A stretch of 41,238 nucleotides of DNA from Symbiodinium natans (GCA_905221605.1 CAJNDS010001046.1:811603-852840), one strand, 5' to 3'; positions 1 to 11,265 are shown, numbered from the stretch's first letter. Notes: a model not told the origin generated them from the letters alone. Made by a program: numbers and translations.

Positions 1-1937
1 AAGCGGTGCGGGTTCTTTGCTTTTGAAGCCTCCCCCAGCCCAGATGTTTCTAATAAGCTGCGATACCGCAGCAACGTCACGGTGTCCATTGTTCTTGCGT
101 GTGTCCTGCTGGCGATTTTCCCAATCTCTTTCATGTAGTCTTCCTCTTGGTAGAGGTGGTCGAAAGCAGGGTTCCGTTTCTCGATCGGCAACCTGAGAAC
201 AAGATGAAGCAAACAATGAAACTTCGGGACGATGTGGTAAAGGTGTTGGCCGGCATGTCGACTTTGACAAGCAAGGGCCTGGTAAAGGATCAAGAAGTTC
301 CGTCCAGCTGCTGACATTGCTTCGGCGACATCGCTGGTAAGCCAAGCTCCGTGAAGGTCTTGTAGGTGTTGAAAATGAGCCAAGCTGTATGCCGCGTCCG
401 CGCGCAGGCAGCTCGAAGGATCCTTGCAGTCCATGTTTTCACGTAGGAAAGCTGCGCACCAAAAAATGAAGGTCTTCACACACGCGGCTTTATAGCACGA
501 GCCCAATTCGGGATAACTCTTCCAGCTTTCGCGATTGAAACGAGGAAGGTTAAAGGGCATGGAACTCGATGCCATCTCTTTGTGGTCTCGGCACCAAGAC
601 TTGTAGTGGGGCCAAGCATCAGTTTGAAGAAGGCGCTCCAGAACACCCAACGTCAGAGATCCTCGAAACAAGTCCTCGTAGTGGTGGGAAATAAGAGATG
701 CTACAGCATGTTGCCCAACACCTTGATGGACAACATGTAGCATGTCCTTTGAAGCTGCGATTGTTGTGTTGTAACTGGAGCCTACATAACAGTACCAACA
801 AGCTTCAAAATAAAACAATAAGGGAACCCTAGAAGGCCCAGGCTCATCCAGGTTCCGGTCTTTGTCCCATCCTCGCACATGCACCCACGAAGACTGCTTG
901 TCTGGTGGGTTCAGGATCAAAAACTCGCTGTGGGTGAAGAAGTGCTCCAAATAGAGCGCGTTCTCGGTGAAATCACCAAACGTGAAGGGGGACCCCGGCT
1001 TCCTTGATGCCAGGCAGTGCTCGCAAATTGAGTAGCTGCTCCAGTTTCGCACGAGTTTGTGCACGAGCACTCGTGCCTCAAGATCAGCTTTGAATGCAGC
1101 AAACGCGCACTTCCAGCCGCCGGCGAATTGCTTGCCAGCCATCTTCGCCTCGCGGCTTTGCCGGGGCCAGGGTTTGCCATTCATGTCGGTTGAGGGATAT
1201 AAACCAGATCGAAGGACTTCCATGCACCATGCGATGAAAAGGCCCACGTCGTCGTGGGTGCCAGGCTTCGTCATGTCGTGCTCCCTGAAAAGGAGTGTCA
1301 GCATCTTGGTGTCCAACGAGCGGCCCTTGCGCACAGCAGGGGCGAAGCTGTACACCCAGGCCTTCTGAGATTTGTATATGCGAACTCCATCGGTGTGCCA
1401 AGTGATGGGAACGGTGCTGCCCCAGTCCTCCTCACGAAGCTCGAGCTTGCTGTAGAACGGGAGGTGTGCAACGTGCTGCCAATATTCCTCGGCAACAGGG
1501 CTCACAATATGCTGACAATTTAAGCTACTGCCACTGACAATATGCTGACAATGATCCATTTCCGATTTGTGCTTGCATCCATGCATGCAGGGGCGGCATG
1601 CGCTAATCCATTGCATTCGGGTTCGTGGGTTACAGGAACCCCAACCCCTAACCCCCATTATAACCCCTAAACCCTAAACACTGAACCCTAAACCCTAAAC
1701 CCATATGTTTTCCAGACATGCAATCAAGACTCAGAGCATTTGTAGCTCGCAAGGGTCGGCGGGTCGTAGACGCAGGTCAGCAGCTTGTCCCGTTTCCACA
1801 AGTGATTTAGTATATCCCAAGGCCACAGCACAGCATGGGGCTCAGACTTGACCACTGTTCCAGTCCCACATTCAAGTTCCACTTTCTTCGTCAGTTTGAT
1901 GGTGCCGGGCTGAATGTCGCATTCCCTCGCACACCAC
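1..1937 (-). CDS. Gene T: DDE transposase-like protein, 3' end cut by window edge
   Basis: Two exons are read on the minus strand. Exon 1937-1733 encodes 68 residues including PHAVLWPWDILNHLWKRDK. After an intron starting GAGTC and ending CCGAG (1732-1488), one uninterrupted frame runs from 1487 off the left edge (about 495 codons without a stop). Phases match (0/0). Landmarks in the long exon are ITWHTDGV near its residue 30, an H-x4-C-x2-C-like stretch, KDMLHVVHQGVGQHAVASL at mid-length, and EEDYMKEIGKIASRTHART near the end. The spacing Asp ... D-x2-H ... Glu/Lys-rich block resembles CACTA/Plavaka-type transposases, and I recall a similar multicopy dinoflagellate family; both are inferences from memory. 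The frame stays open upstream to 1658, so an unspliced start at 1616 or 1559 is possible. Further 5' exons may lie at 2100-2430. Catalytic competence cannot be judged. Confidence 0.6.
1488..1732 (-). other. Gene T intron with internal telomere-like array
   Basis: This is the putative GA-AG intron of gene T. It contains a degenerate CCCTAAA array (plus strand, about 1637-1702) and two copies of CAGCATATTGTCAG-like sequence, one on each side of a short spacer (about 1503-1556 on the opposite strand). The direct copies are almost identical over 14 bases. Confidence 0.4.
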
Positions 1938-1960
1938 CTCTAGTAGGTCACCAAAGCAAT

Positions 1961-2088
1961 ACCCTAAACCCTAAACCCTAAAGTCCCTAAACCCTAGACC
2001 CTAAACCCTAAAACTTATACATAAACCCTAAACCCTAAACCCTAAACCTTAAACCCTAAGCCCTGAGCCCTAAACCCTAAATCAAAAC
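1961..2088 (+). repeat. Interstitial telomere-like array, CCCTAAA
   Basis: About fifteen intact or one-base-changed CCCTAAA units, interrupted by short non-repeat stretches. It lies immediately upstream of gene T exon 1937-1733, so it is intronic if gene T extends upstream. Confidence 0.9.
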
Positions 2089-2430
2089 ACCAAACCAAAA
2101 CCGGTTCAAAAAGCTTTCATGAATGCAAGCAAGAAGCCTTTCATAAGATCGCTCACCATGCTCTGAATTACCCCATTCAGCCAGCAGTGCAGCTAGCTTG
2201 CAAGTACTGCCATCCAGAATAGCCGACGCAGCACTTCGACTTCCTTCTGCAACGGATATCGCCTTCAGGGGGCCGGATACAATACGGGGCTCAGGATTGT
2301 TTTTCATGGTTTATCATTTTTCTCAGGAGAAACGGTTTCCAAGCCCCTGCCCCGCTGCTCATCTGGTGGAACGTCCGCAGAGCAGTGGTAGAAGCATGGT
2401 CAAAAAGTTCACGAAGTCCTTCTAGGGTCC
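2077..2430 (-). other. Possible upstream exons of gene T or a separate small gene
   Basis: On the minus strand an open frame from 2307 to 2077 gives 76 residues with a protein-like composition (for example ILDGSTCKLAALLAEWG and LLACIHESFLNRFWF). Directly upstream, 2424-2330 is also open in two frames, with either KDFVNFLTMLLPLLCG or GLRELFDHASTTALRTFHQ. Splice joins could not be settled. These may be 5' exons of gene T, because order and strand agree, or an independent short gene. Confidence 0.3.
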
Positions 2431-2634
2431 GAACCCTTACAACTGAAAACCCCTGCAACTCGAAACTTAAACTGAAAACCCTGCAGACCCTCTAAACTCT
2501 AAACCCATAACTTTAAGCCCTCCACCTGTATACATGTCTTTACTCGGTCCAAATATATTGGGGTCTACAGCTGTTCTGCCCTTCAAAATCCCAGAGCCGC
2601 GTAATCCAAAAACACCTACAATTAGTAAACCGGG

Positions 2635-2800
2635 GGTTTAGGGTTTAGGGTCTGGGGTCTGGGGTTTAGGGTTAGGGTTTAGGGTTTAGGGTTTAGGGTT
2701 TAGGGTTTCGGGTTTCGGGTTTCGGGTTTAGGGTTTAGGGTTTACAGATAAGGGTTTACATCTTAGGGTTCACAGTTTAGGCTTTTGAGTTGAGGGTTAA
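2635..2800 (+). repeat. Interstitial telomere-like array, TTTAGGG
   Basis: TTTAGGG units mixed with TTTCGGG and TCTGGGG variants. The orientation is opposite to the array at 1961-2088. It decays towards 2800 into the 3' end of the doubtful gene G. Confidence 0.9.
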
Positions 2801-3065
2801 GGGTTTTTGGTTTCAAGCTTGCGGTGCAAGGCCTGGTCTGCGCGAAGGGGTCCTGGACCTGGCAGAAGTCCGGGACACAGATGGGTGGGCCGATCTTGAA
2901 GAGGTTGACGGCCTGCGGGCAGGGAATGATTTGGAGTTAAACTGAGAACAACCCATGTCCACTTTCGCAAAAGAAGTTGCTGGGTTTCCAGGGTTCTTTC
3001 TTCCTTTCTTCGCGTGGCGGCATGTGACCCTTGTGGATCGTGCACACATCGGCGCAGCCGGACAT
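2763..3065 (-). CDS. Gene G: doubtful short two-exon gene
   Basis: ATG at 3065 opens a frame rich in Cys and charged residues (MSGCADVCTIHKGHMPP) to 2943. A 30-nt segment starting GTTTAAC and ending CCCGCAG would then be removed, giving AVNLFKIGPPICVPDFCQ from 2912. Phases match (0/0). The last 19 codons before the TAA at 2763 are decayed telomere-like repeat, so the true end may be earlier. The family is not recognised. The 30-nt intron would be unusually short, so the model is weak. Confidence 0.3.
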
Positions 3066-3466
3066 GAATAAGTGATACTGGCTGGAGTATGAGAGATCGG
3101 ATTGGAGCCTAGCTAGCTGGCTTCTAAAGCTGTACTTTGTGTTACATGCTACAAGGCGCACACAGATACAGGCATGCGACTGCACGTCCTACTTTCCCAA
3201 GTATACTCCACGTGCGCTGTAGGAATTCCCACAGCATGCAGACGCATGTGCGTCATCGCTCGATCCAGACACCTCTAGTCGATTGCTACCCACACATGCA
3301 GCCGTGATTTCACAGCTGCAGCTCCACCCCGCAACCGGTAGTGCCCGACGATTTAAGCAACGGCCCATATGCATGTGCCAGGAACTTCAAGCTTTGTCTC
3401 GACCCATCGACCCTGTAGAGGCTTAACCTCATGCATTTCCCGGCACACGCATGAAGCCACAAAACT
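3066..3466. other. Spacer between genes G and F, no feature seen
   Basis: Short open frames on both strands have no protein-like composition or splice logic. Several GCATG/CATGC motifs occur. Confidence 0.4.
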
Positions 3467-4388
3467 TTACGGCTTCGAGGCATCCTCAGCGCTCGCTGCG
3501 CCTGCCTTCGACACGGGTGCCGCCTCGGCCTTAGCCTTCGCCTTGGCTTTCGGATTGGCCGACTTTTCAGATGCCCTCACCAAAGCCTTGCCCAGCTCGA
3601 TGTGCTCCCTCGCTTTCTCTCTCAGCTTCTCCACCTGGGAATGATTTGTTCAGGTTTGAGTATTGTTATTTCGAGAGGTAAACTTGGGATGTAAGCTTTG
3701 GGGTTCACCCTTTCTTTGTTTGTTTTTTGAGGGGGGGGGGGGGGGGGGGGGGCGGGTCTTAAGGAGATCCCAATCCCAGCCCATCGATCCTCGGAGACAG
3801 GGGTCTCATAATACTTGTGCTTGTTCTTCTTCGCCTTGACCAGCTTCTGAATAATCTCGGCCTGCTCTTTCAAATTGCTGGCAATTCCATTCAGCTGCTG
3901 AAGCAAGGTGGAGGACATCTGGATGGGCTTCAGCTTGAAGGCCTGCAACCTCAGCTCAGTGAGCCAACTCAATTGTGATTTTGCAGATATCATAATTTCT
4001 GCACATGCATGCGCGCAGTCTGAGCTCTGCACGTGCACTGGTTGACATCAGTCATGATCGTGTTGAGCAGCGTCTTTGCTCTTCCAAGCGGAGTGATTGG
4101 CTCGACCTGAGGCGCGACCACTATGCAGCGATTCGACTTGCGGGTGTCATGCCTGGGTCCTGGTTCCTTACAAGCAGCACGCATGCATTCACAGGAGGCC
4201 TCCTTTGCCTTCGGTGACTTCTCACCCTTGTCACCTTGCTTGTTCCTCTTGTTGTTCTGCTTCGCATCTTTCGAAGATCCCGAAACCTTGCCCATCATCT
4301 CCGCACCATCGATTGGCCCGCCCTTGAAATCCAAGATCTTGAGGTTGGCCCTCGGATCCAGCACGCCGCCGCCCTGAGGAGAAGGCAT
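3467..4388 (-). CDS. Gene F: small Lys/Ala-rich coiled-coil-like protein, 4 exons
   Basis: The exon model is 4388-4193, 4120-4039, 3949-3799 and 3634-3467, about 198 residues, with phases agreeing at all three junctions. The start is the ATG at 4388 (MPSPQGGGVLDPRANLKILD). Residues 35-65 are Lys/Asn/Gly-rich and basic. Residues 95-145 (LLQQLNGIASNLKEQAEIIQ followed by KLVKAKKNK) look like an amphipathic helix or coiled coil. The C-terminus is a Lys/Ala-rich tail with KAKAKAKAEAAP, a typical nucleic-acid-binding composition. Introns 1 and 2 start GTGAATGCATGC and GTGCACGTGC; the first acceptor (AG|T at 4120) is the least certain. Intron 3 carries 22 consecutive C on the coding strand. No family was recognised. 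TAA stop at 3469-3467. Confidence 0.6.
3731..3752 (+). repeat. Homopolymer of 22 G inside gene F intron 3
   Basis: Twenty-two uninterrupted G on the plus strand, which is poly-C in the gene F transcript. It lies about 100 bases before the 3' splice site. Confidence 0.95.
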
Positions 4389-4538
4389 GCTTTGAGGTCC
4401 GACATAAGGAAGCCCAAAGTACCCACTCCCTTTTGAGGGCCTTAAACTGCAAACCCTCTAAGTTCTAAGATCGGGCTTGGAAAGCCAGCCGCAGAAGCAC
4501 AGCCATAACTTAATAAACCATTCATGTGGGAACCCCAA

Positions 4539-4812
4539 ACACCCTAAACCCTAAACCCAAACCCTAAACCCTAAACCCTAAACCCTAAACCCTAAACCCT
4601 AAACCCTAAACCCTAAACCCTAAACCCTAAACCCTAAACCCTAAACCCTAAACACCAGCACAGTGCAGTCGCGCTCAGTTGCTCAGACTCAAAGAGATAG
4701 CGCCGAGTAAACCTTTAACCCTAAACCCTAGACCCTAAACCCGAAACCCGAAACCCGAAACCCTAAACCCTAAACCCTAAACCCTAAACCCTAAACCCTA
4801 AACCCTAAACCC
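4539..4812 (+). repeat. Two CCCTAAA telomere-like arrays with a short spacer
   Basis: The array at 4539-4652 contains about fourteen near-perfect CCCTAAA units. After about 55 bases of unique DNA a second array (4710-4812) begins with CCCGAAA variants and returns to perfect CCCTAAA. They lie just upstream of gene F. Confidence 0.95.
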
Positions 4813-4892
4813 CATACATACATTTGCAACTTTGCCACAAGTCGGCCCTGCAAGACTCATGAGTGCAAGAGCCCAACTCCTAACCCGAAGTT

Positions 4893-5030
4893 GAGGGTCT
4901 AGGGTTTAGGGTGTAGGGTTTAGGGTTAAAGGTTTATAGGGTTTAGGGTTTAGAGTTTAGGGTTAGGGTTCAGGGTTTAGGATTTAGGATTTAGGGCTAG
5001 GGTTTAGGGTTTGGAGTTTGGGGTTGAGGG
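4893..5030 (+). repeat. Telomere-like array, TTTAGGG, degenerate
   Basis: Degenerate TTTAGGG units in the opposite orientation to 4539-4812. The array touches the stop codon of gene A (TAG at 5034-5032). Confidence 0.9.
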
Positions 5031-5031
5031 T

Positions 5032-7941
5032 CTAGGCTGTTTGGTTTGGATCGGCCTTGATGAACTCTTTGAGACCATCTTGATCGATGCCACCAGAGAT
5101 CTCCAGAGAGGTCACCCGTTTGACCTCCGAAGAGTCGGTGAAGTCTAAGTTGACCAAGCAAAAGAACAACACCTCGTCGCTGTCCGGAAGCTCGGGGTCG
5201 GGGATCGTCCTGCCCGCGCACGCGTGCACATCGCGTACCCCGCACAGGATGCTTCATGATGCTTTATAAACAAAAACACAAGACATGGTAGTGAGGACAA
5301 GCGGCAGGCCCAAGGATCTCTTCTTCGCGATGAGTTTTTTCCGCTTTCTTCTCTCCGTGTCTGTCAATCAGCCATTTTTCTGGCCGGAATCCCCATCTCG
5401 TTGTGCTGCCCTTCTTTGCGGTGTGGTTCTGCTCGAATCTACAGATCATCTGCTCCACATCGCCGCCCATCTCGACGTAGGATGCAAAGAGCTGGTCGTG
5501 AGAATCCTACGATAGAAAGCTTTGATTTTATTCTAAGAGTTCGCTCTGATCGAAAAGGAAAACAAGCATACTCCATCATGTGTCCTTGGTGGCCAGGGCT
5601 GCTTGCAGCTTGGCCGGGAAGCGCTTCTTGCTGCGGGTCCACCTCTTGAATCGGGCATACTCTTTCCGGTGGCTGCTGCTGTTTGGCAGGCCACGTGCTT
5701 CTACACTGGCAAGTTTCTTCTTGGTCTTCTTGTCTTTCGCCTGCGTGACCAATGTTCGTTTTATTACATATATAACTCTAGCTATAGCATGCACTCATGA
5801 GGATCGATCCTTTGGGCTCGCCGCGGACGCATTATCATCATCATCGTCAGCATCATCACGTTCCTCAGTCAAAATGGCCGTCGCTTGTCCTACCACAGAA
5901 AAATATGTATGTGTATCAGACCCTTGACAGCAACCACGGGTCTGGCTCTTTTCTCTTCTTGGAGCTTTGCACGGGGTTCTTCTTGGGCTTCACCTCGTCC
6001 TTCTCCGATTCCGAGCTGTCCTGGGGCTCAGCTTTCTTCTTTGCTATCTTTGAGGATCCTTTCCGGCGCTGCACCTCCTCTTCTCTGGCCACTGTATCCT
6101 TCTCCTCATCCTTGTTCTTGTTCTTCGCAGATCCTTTCTTGGGCTTCACCTTGTCCTCTTCCGACTCTGTGTCCTCGTCGCTCTCTTGCGCCTTCTTGTT
6201 CTTCTTGTGCCCTTTCTTGTGGTTCACCGCGGCCTCCCCTGTGTCTTCACTAGAGCCCGGCTTGCTTTTGCCAGGGGTTGCAAGAACTTTGCACTTCACC
6301 GCGTTCTCCTTGGTGCCTTGGTTTTGAGCTTGCTTCTTCCTAGGCGTTGCGGGTACGTTGTTGGGCTGCGACCCCTCACTGTTCTCGTCGGACTCCTCTG
6401 TTCTTTGCTTCCGCGTCCTTGCTCCGGATCCTTTCTTGGGCTTCACCTCGTCCTCATCATCCTGCGACTGCTCAGAGCGCTGCTTCTTGGTTGACTTTGC
6501 GGATCCTTTCCTGGGCTCCTCCGGGACGACCTCATCTTCCGACTCGTCCTTCTCATCCTCAGCATTAATCTTCTTCTTCTCGGCCTTTGTAGATCCTTTC
6601 TTAACTTTCTTGGGCTTCACCTTCTCCGCTTCCGCTGATGACTCAGACTCTGTGTTCTCATCGCTTTCCTCAGCAGTCTTCCTCTTGGCTTTTGCAGACT
6701 CCTTTTGCTTCTTCGTCCTTCCCGTTGCGGATCCTAGCCTGGGCTTAGCATCGTCCCCGGGCTCGTTCTCATCGCTTTCCTTAGCACACTGCCTCTTGAT
6801 GCGTCCTTTCGCCTTCACCTCGTCCTCGTCTGAGGAGTCAGACTCATCCTTCTTCTTGGCGCGCTTCGTTGTCGTCTGGATGAACTCGGGCTCTGACTCG
6901 TTCTCCTCGGACTCCTTCTTCCTGTTCATTGTGGCCTGTTTGGATCCTTTCTTCGGCTTGGCGTTGTCCCTGCGGGTCTCGTTCTCCTTGGCAGTCTTGT
7001 TCTTCTTTCTGGCCTGTGAAGAAGTCGCCTCGTCTTCCGACTCGTCCTTCTCATCTTCAGGATTAACCTTCTTCTTGCTGGCCTTTGCAGATCCTTTCTT
7101 GGGCGCCTCCTCCTCTGACGACTCGTCGCTCTCATCGGACTCAACACATAGCTTAGCGGATCCTTTCTTGAGCTTCGCCTCGTCCTCTTCCGACTCTGTG
7201 TCCTCGTCGACCTCTTGCTGCAGGGCCTTCTTCCTGGATCCTTCTTCGCGGGGTTCCTTCCTGTTCCTGCGGCTGTTCTTTCTGGATGGCTCCGCCGGCT
7301 CCTCCCGTTTCGTCCCTTCATTCTTCTTGCTCTTCGAGGGCGTCTCCAAAAAGTTCTGCGGAAGGTCGTCCTCCGATTCGCTGCTTTCCTCGGACTCGAC
7401 CTCGGACTCATCCTCATCCCTCTTCTTGCTTGCCTTTGCAGATCCTTTCTTGGGCTCAGCCTCCTCCTCTGACTCCGACTCGGTCTCGGGGTTGTCTTCG
7501 CTCTCGTCAGCTTCCTCGTCCTCGGTGTGCTCGTCGGACTCAGAGCACGATTCGGCCTTCCTGGCCGCAACTCCGCTGAGGGCTTGCTTCACCTCCTTTT
7601 CCCTCGCGCGCGCAAGCTCTTCATCCACCTGCGTATCCATTTCATCCGGCCCACTCTTCTTGCACTTTCCCTTCGATCCATCGTCGTCGTCCTCCTCCTC
7701 CTCTGGCTCTGTGTCACTGGGCTCGCTTTCCTCGTCAGAGCTGGGGAGCTCCACATCACTTCGATTCTTGCGTTGCTTCCTCCAAGACCTGATCACACGA
7801 TCGACCTCGGAGTCGGTGGGTTCCTGCCATTTGCAAGACATGTACCATGTACTAGATTCATGATTAACGTCTTAGCTCGTAATCTTTCCTCCCGGCGCTT
7901 AGCCGCAGCCTGGCATTTCTTTTCGTCTTGTCTCAATCTAT

Positions 7942-7973
<32 letters not shown>

Positions 7974-9285
7974 AACTTATATCTATATTTGCTTATTCAT
8001 ATTTCTATGTATTTGTATATTTACATTTATATTTGTATTTACATTTATGTTTCGGTTTATATTAATAGTTAAATTTATATTGATATGTATATTCATATTC
8101 ATATGTATATTTATATTTCTTTTCATATTTATATTTAGATTTAGATTTCTATTCATATTTATACTTAGAGAGAGAGGTGTGTGTTTATTATACATATATA
8201 TATGTATATGATAATTGTGTGTATACATATATGTATAGCGTACTTTTCTGATTCATTTTTTCATGTAATATAATTATACATTCTCTGATATGATATATGC
8301 TATGATATGACATAAAAACATATATGTAAATGTAGGTGCAATATATATATATATATATATATCTTATGCATGTATATATATATATATGTGTGTGTGTATG
8401 TCATGTATATTATATCTATATATATATATATGTATCTATCTATCTATGTGTTTTTCTCAACATAGTGTATATAATATCATTATACATAAACTTAAAATCA
8501 TACCTGAAAGCGATATAAATATGTGTATGTTTTATATGTGCGTGTAATTATGTTACTGATACCATTATTCTTCTGTTACTATTGCCAGTACGATTAGTAC
8601 TTATTATGATGATGATTATGATGATTATGATTATTATCATTATTATTATTATATTATTCGTATTAGTAGGATTATTCTTTTAATTCTTATTGTTACTATT
8701 ATTGTTATTATCATTACAATTCTACTTAGTTCTTCTTCTAGCATATATATATATATACAACATATATATATATATATATTACACATATAAATTCTACTTC
8801 AAGCATTTACCAACATCACGCCGGCCTGAGCAGAACCATCCTTCATGGGCTTCCCTCTGTTCAGCTTTGGCTTTTCCTCCTCGCAAAGCAAAACACCACA
8901 TCTCGATCCAACATCACGCATGCACCCATGCATGCGCTAGCGTGCACTTGCGGTCCTGCGCGCACGCGCGGTCCTGCGGATCTTTCGGCGGGGTGCTGGG
9001 CTTCCGAGGCTTGTTTTCGGCTTCGATGTCGTGCGTGGTCGGCGATCCAAATGAAAGCTTCCTGGCCACCATCGCAGGCGGGGCGCCGACTGCCTTCAAG
9101 ATCGACTCGGGCGTTTTGGTGGAGGATGTCGCTGTCGATGGGGTCGCACACTTCCCTTCTTTCAATGCTTTGGCCACTTTCTTAAGCTTCTTGGGGTCCG
9201 GGCTTTTTAACATGCTCTCACACGGTGGCACCTTTTGTCGGCACCTCTTCAGCTGAGCATCACCTTCGCGGTTTGCTTTCGGCAT
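5032..9285 (-). CDS. Gene A: large acidic/basic repeat protein with C-terminal domain, 7 exons
   Basis: The exon model is 9285-8974, 8879-8811, 7823-about 5954, 5889-5810, 5740-5585, 5506-5310 and 5209-5032, about 950 residues. Lengths and phases agree; the 5954 junction is the least certain. The N-terminus (MPKANREGDAQLKRCRQK) is basic. The 623-codon exon alternates Ser/Glu/Asp tracts with about twenty copies of a degenerate unit around EVKPKKGSAK, resembling Nopp140/nucleolin-type disordered proteins in composition only. The C-terminal part holds KEYARFKRWTRSKKRFPAKL and YVEMGGDVEQMICRFEQN, then ELPDSDEVLFFCLVNLDF. I recall similar YARF...W...SGED blocks in dinoflagellate proteins of unknown function. 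Donors include AAG|GA (three times), GT and GC. An alternative start is the ATG at 7841. Nuclear location is a guess from composition. Confidence 0.7.
7930..8810. repeat. AT-rich low-complexity tract in gene A intron 2
   Basis: Long runs of TA, TATATT, TTATTA and GATGATTATG. It fills most of the 987-nt intron between gene A exons 2 and 3 and is strikingly AT-rich compared with both flanks. No open frame of protein-like composition occurs. Confidence 0.9.
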
Positions 9286-10093
9286 GGCGGCTACCGGGCA
9301 CAAAATGTGCGATGTCGAGGCCTGGAGGATAAAATACACCAAGGAGCATCGATCACAGGACGTCACACAACCCACAGGATCGTGAAAGGTGCAATTTCGG
9401 ATGCATGTGCCATGGTGGCAATCTGAAAGCTTCATTTTCGAAAGCCAGGCTCATCAGCTGCTGCTGGAATTTCCAGCAGATTAATGCTAATTTGGGTGCC
9501 GATTTGAGTGGCACCAGAATCCATGAATTTTCACGCTTTTTCACGCTTTTTTCACGTTTTCTACGGTTTCACGGGTTTTTTGGGGGTCAGCACAAAACTG
9601 AAAAAAGCATGCAACAGCTCCTAAACTGCAGATGGATCGCTGCGAACCTGCTTCAGTCCTTCTCCTGGCATTGACAGCCCACAGCCCACCCCCCCCCATC
9701 CCACCTCCCCTTCCCTCGACCCCCCTCCCTCGACCGCCCTCCCTCTGCCCCCCTCCCTCGACCCTCTCGACTCGACCCCCCCCCCCTCCTCGACCCCCCC
9801 CCTCCTCGACCCCCCCCCCCCCTGAAACCCCTGATCCCGACATATTGTCCGGTCCATGTCTTCCTTGACATGACCCACAGAGAGCTCGAGCTAGCTCTCT
9901 TTGCCTCTCTCTCTCTCTCTCTCTGGGTTCGGGTTCGGGGGCTCCTCTCTTCTTTTGCAGAATCATGCTTCTGCAAAATGCATTCGGGCACCCGGCCAGC
10001 CTGGATATTCAAATTGCAAGGTCGGCCAGCATCTGCTGCAAATTGGCTTTCTTGGACCATCCAATGTCCTGTGCACAGGGTGCACAAAAAAAG
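9286..10093. other. Upstream flank of gene A with simple repeats, no gene seen
   Basis: Contains TTTTTCACG repeats (9533-9582), a C-rich pyrimidine block with CCTCGACCCCC units (9685-9838) and a short CT microsatellite (9897-9925). Open frames across the C-rich block are low-complexity artefacts. The promoter of gene A should lie here, but no motif was recognised. Confidence 0.5.
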
Positions 10094-10351
10094 CCGTGAA
10101 CCCGTGAAACCCGTGAAGCCCCGAAACCCGTGAAACCGTGAAACCCGTGAAACCCGTGAAACCCGTGAAACCCGTGAAACCCGTGAAACCCGTGAAACCC
10201 GTGAAACCCGTGAAACCGTGAAACCCGTGAAATTTAACCCGTGAAACCCGTGAATTAACCCGTGAAAGCCCGTATTAAAGCCCGTGAAACCCGTGAAACC
10301 TGTGAAGGCGTGAAATTATAACACGAGGAAACAGACCCGTGAAATCCGTGA
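10094..10351 (+). repeat. 9-bp tandem repeat, CGTGAAACC
   Basis: Roughly twenty-five copies of a 9-bp unit (CCCGTGAAA in another register), regular in the middle and decayed at the end. An inverted partner of the same motif (TTTCACGGG, TTTTTCACG) lies at 9533-9582. Confidence 0.95.
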
Positions 10352-11265
10352 ACCCTTAAGCCCCTTTATAAATATATATTTCTCAATACATTTAAACATC
10401 ATATATATATATATATATAACGGTCCAGGCATGCATAAAACCCATGCATGCACTCTAGATATATGTACACACACACACAAATATATCTACACAGCCCAGG
10501 CAATTAAAGAATCGATTGAAACTGTGCAATCAACACAGGAGCCCTTTCGAATTATAGGGTTTAGGTCATAGGTTTAATTCGGGTTTAGGGCTTCGGGTTT
10601 GTGATCGATCTGCAAAACGCACGCATGAACTCATCATCTCAGCGGCATGCGCCGGCAACATGTGTAACATTCGCGCGCCAATCGCAGGGAATATGTTGTG
10701 AATGCATGGGGAAATGCTTCGGGACTAAGTTACATGCACGGGCCATACATGCATAGGTTTGCAACCAATGGAAACCTATTATGACCCTTTTATTTATACC
10801 CTGGGAACCATGCAGCTCAATCCAGGATCGCGATCCGGGCATGCATGCTCGAATGGCTAATCAGACTCCCGCGGACTTATAAACGACATGCTGTGTTCAT
10901 GATCGCGGAACCGGACTTGAACGGCATGCTGTGAACATGATCGCGGACTTAAACGGCATGCTGTATACATGAGAACGCACGGCTGCATATTCCTCGATGG
11001 ATCCATCGATATACAGATTCGCGGTCACACATGCTCAGCTGCATGCTCTCGTTCGAACTTTCATTTTCAGGGTAGGGCATTAACAGTGGGTAGCAGGCGT
11101 GCTACAAGAGTGCGTAGTCATGTCTTCAGGGCAGAATGCAGCATACAATGCGCCAATAGTATGTTCTCGGAGCCCGGTCGTTTTGGGAGTCCCGGTCTGC
11201 GATGCCATTGTCATGCAATGATGGTATGTTGCCTTCACTCCAGCTTTGTTTTCGAACCCGGGACA
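10352..11265. other. Gene-poor stretch with short repeats
   Basis: An AT dinucleotide run (10401-10419), a few TTTAGGG-like remnants (10556-10600) and a short tandem repeat of about 31-36 bp around GGCATGCTGTGAACATGATC (10870-10975, three copies). No open frame was convincing. Confidence 0.5.

Noticed and set aside
4539-5030. True chromosome end
   Set aside because: Arrays are short, flanked by genes on both sides and present in both orientations.
6358-7863. 501-codon plus-strand open frame opposite the big gene A exon
   Set aside because: It is the Ser/Phe/Leu-rich mirror of Glu/Lys codons of the minus-strand repeat exon, with no independent features.
7983-8228. Asn/Ile-rich frame in AT-rich DNA
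   Set aside because: Artefact of TATATT/ATTTATA repeats in a gene A intron.
10094-10351. CRISPR-like array
   Set aside because: Units are contiguous 9-mers without spacers; the genome is eukaryotic.
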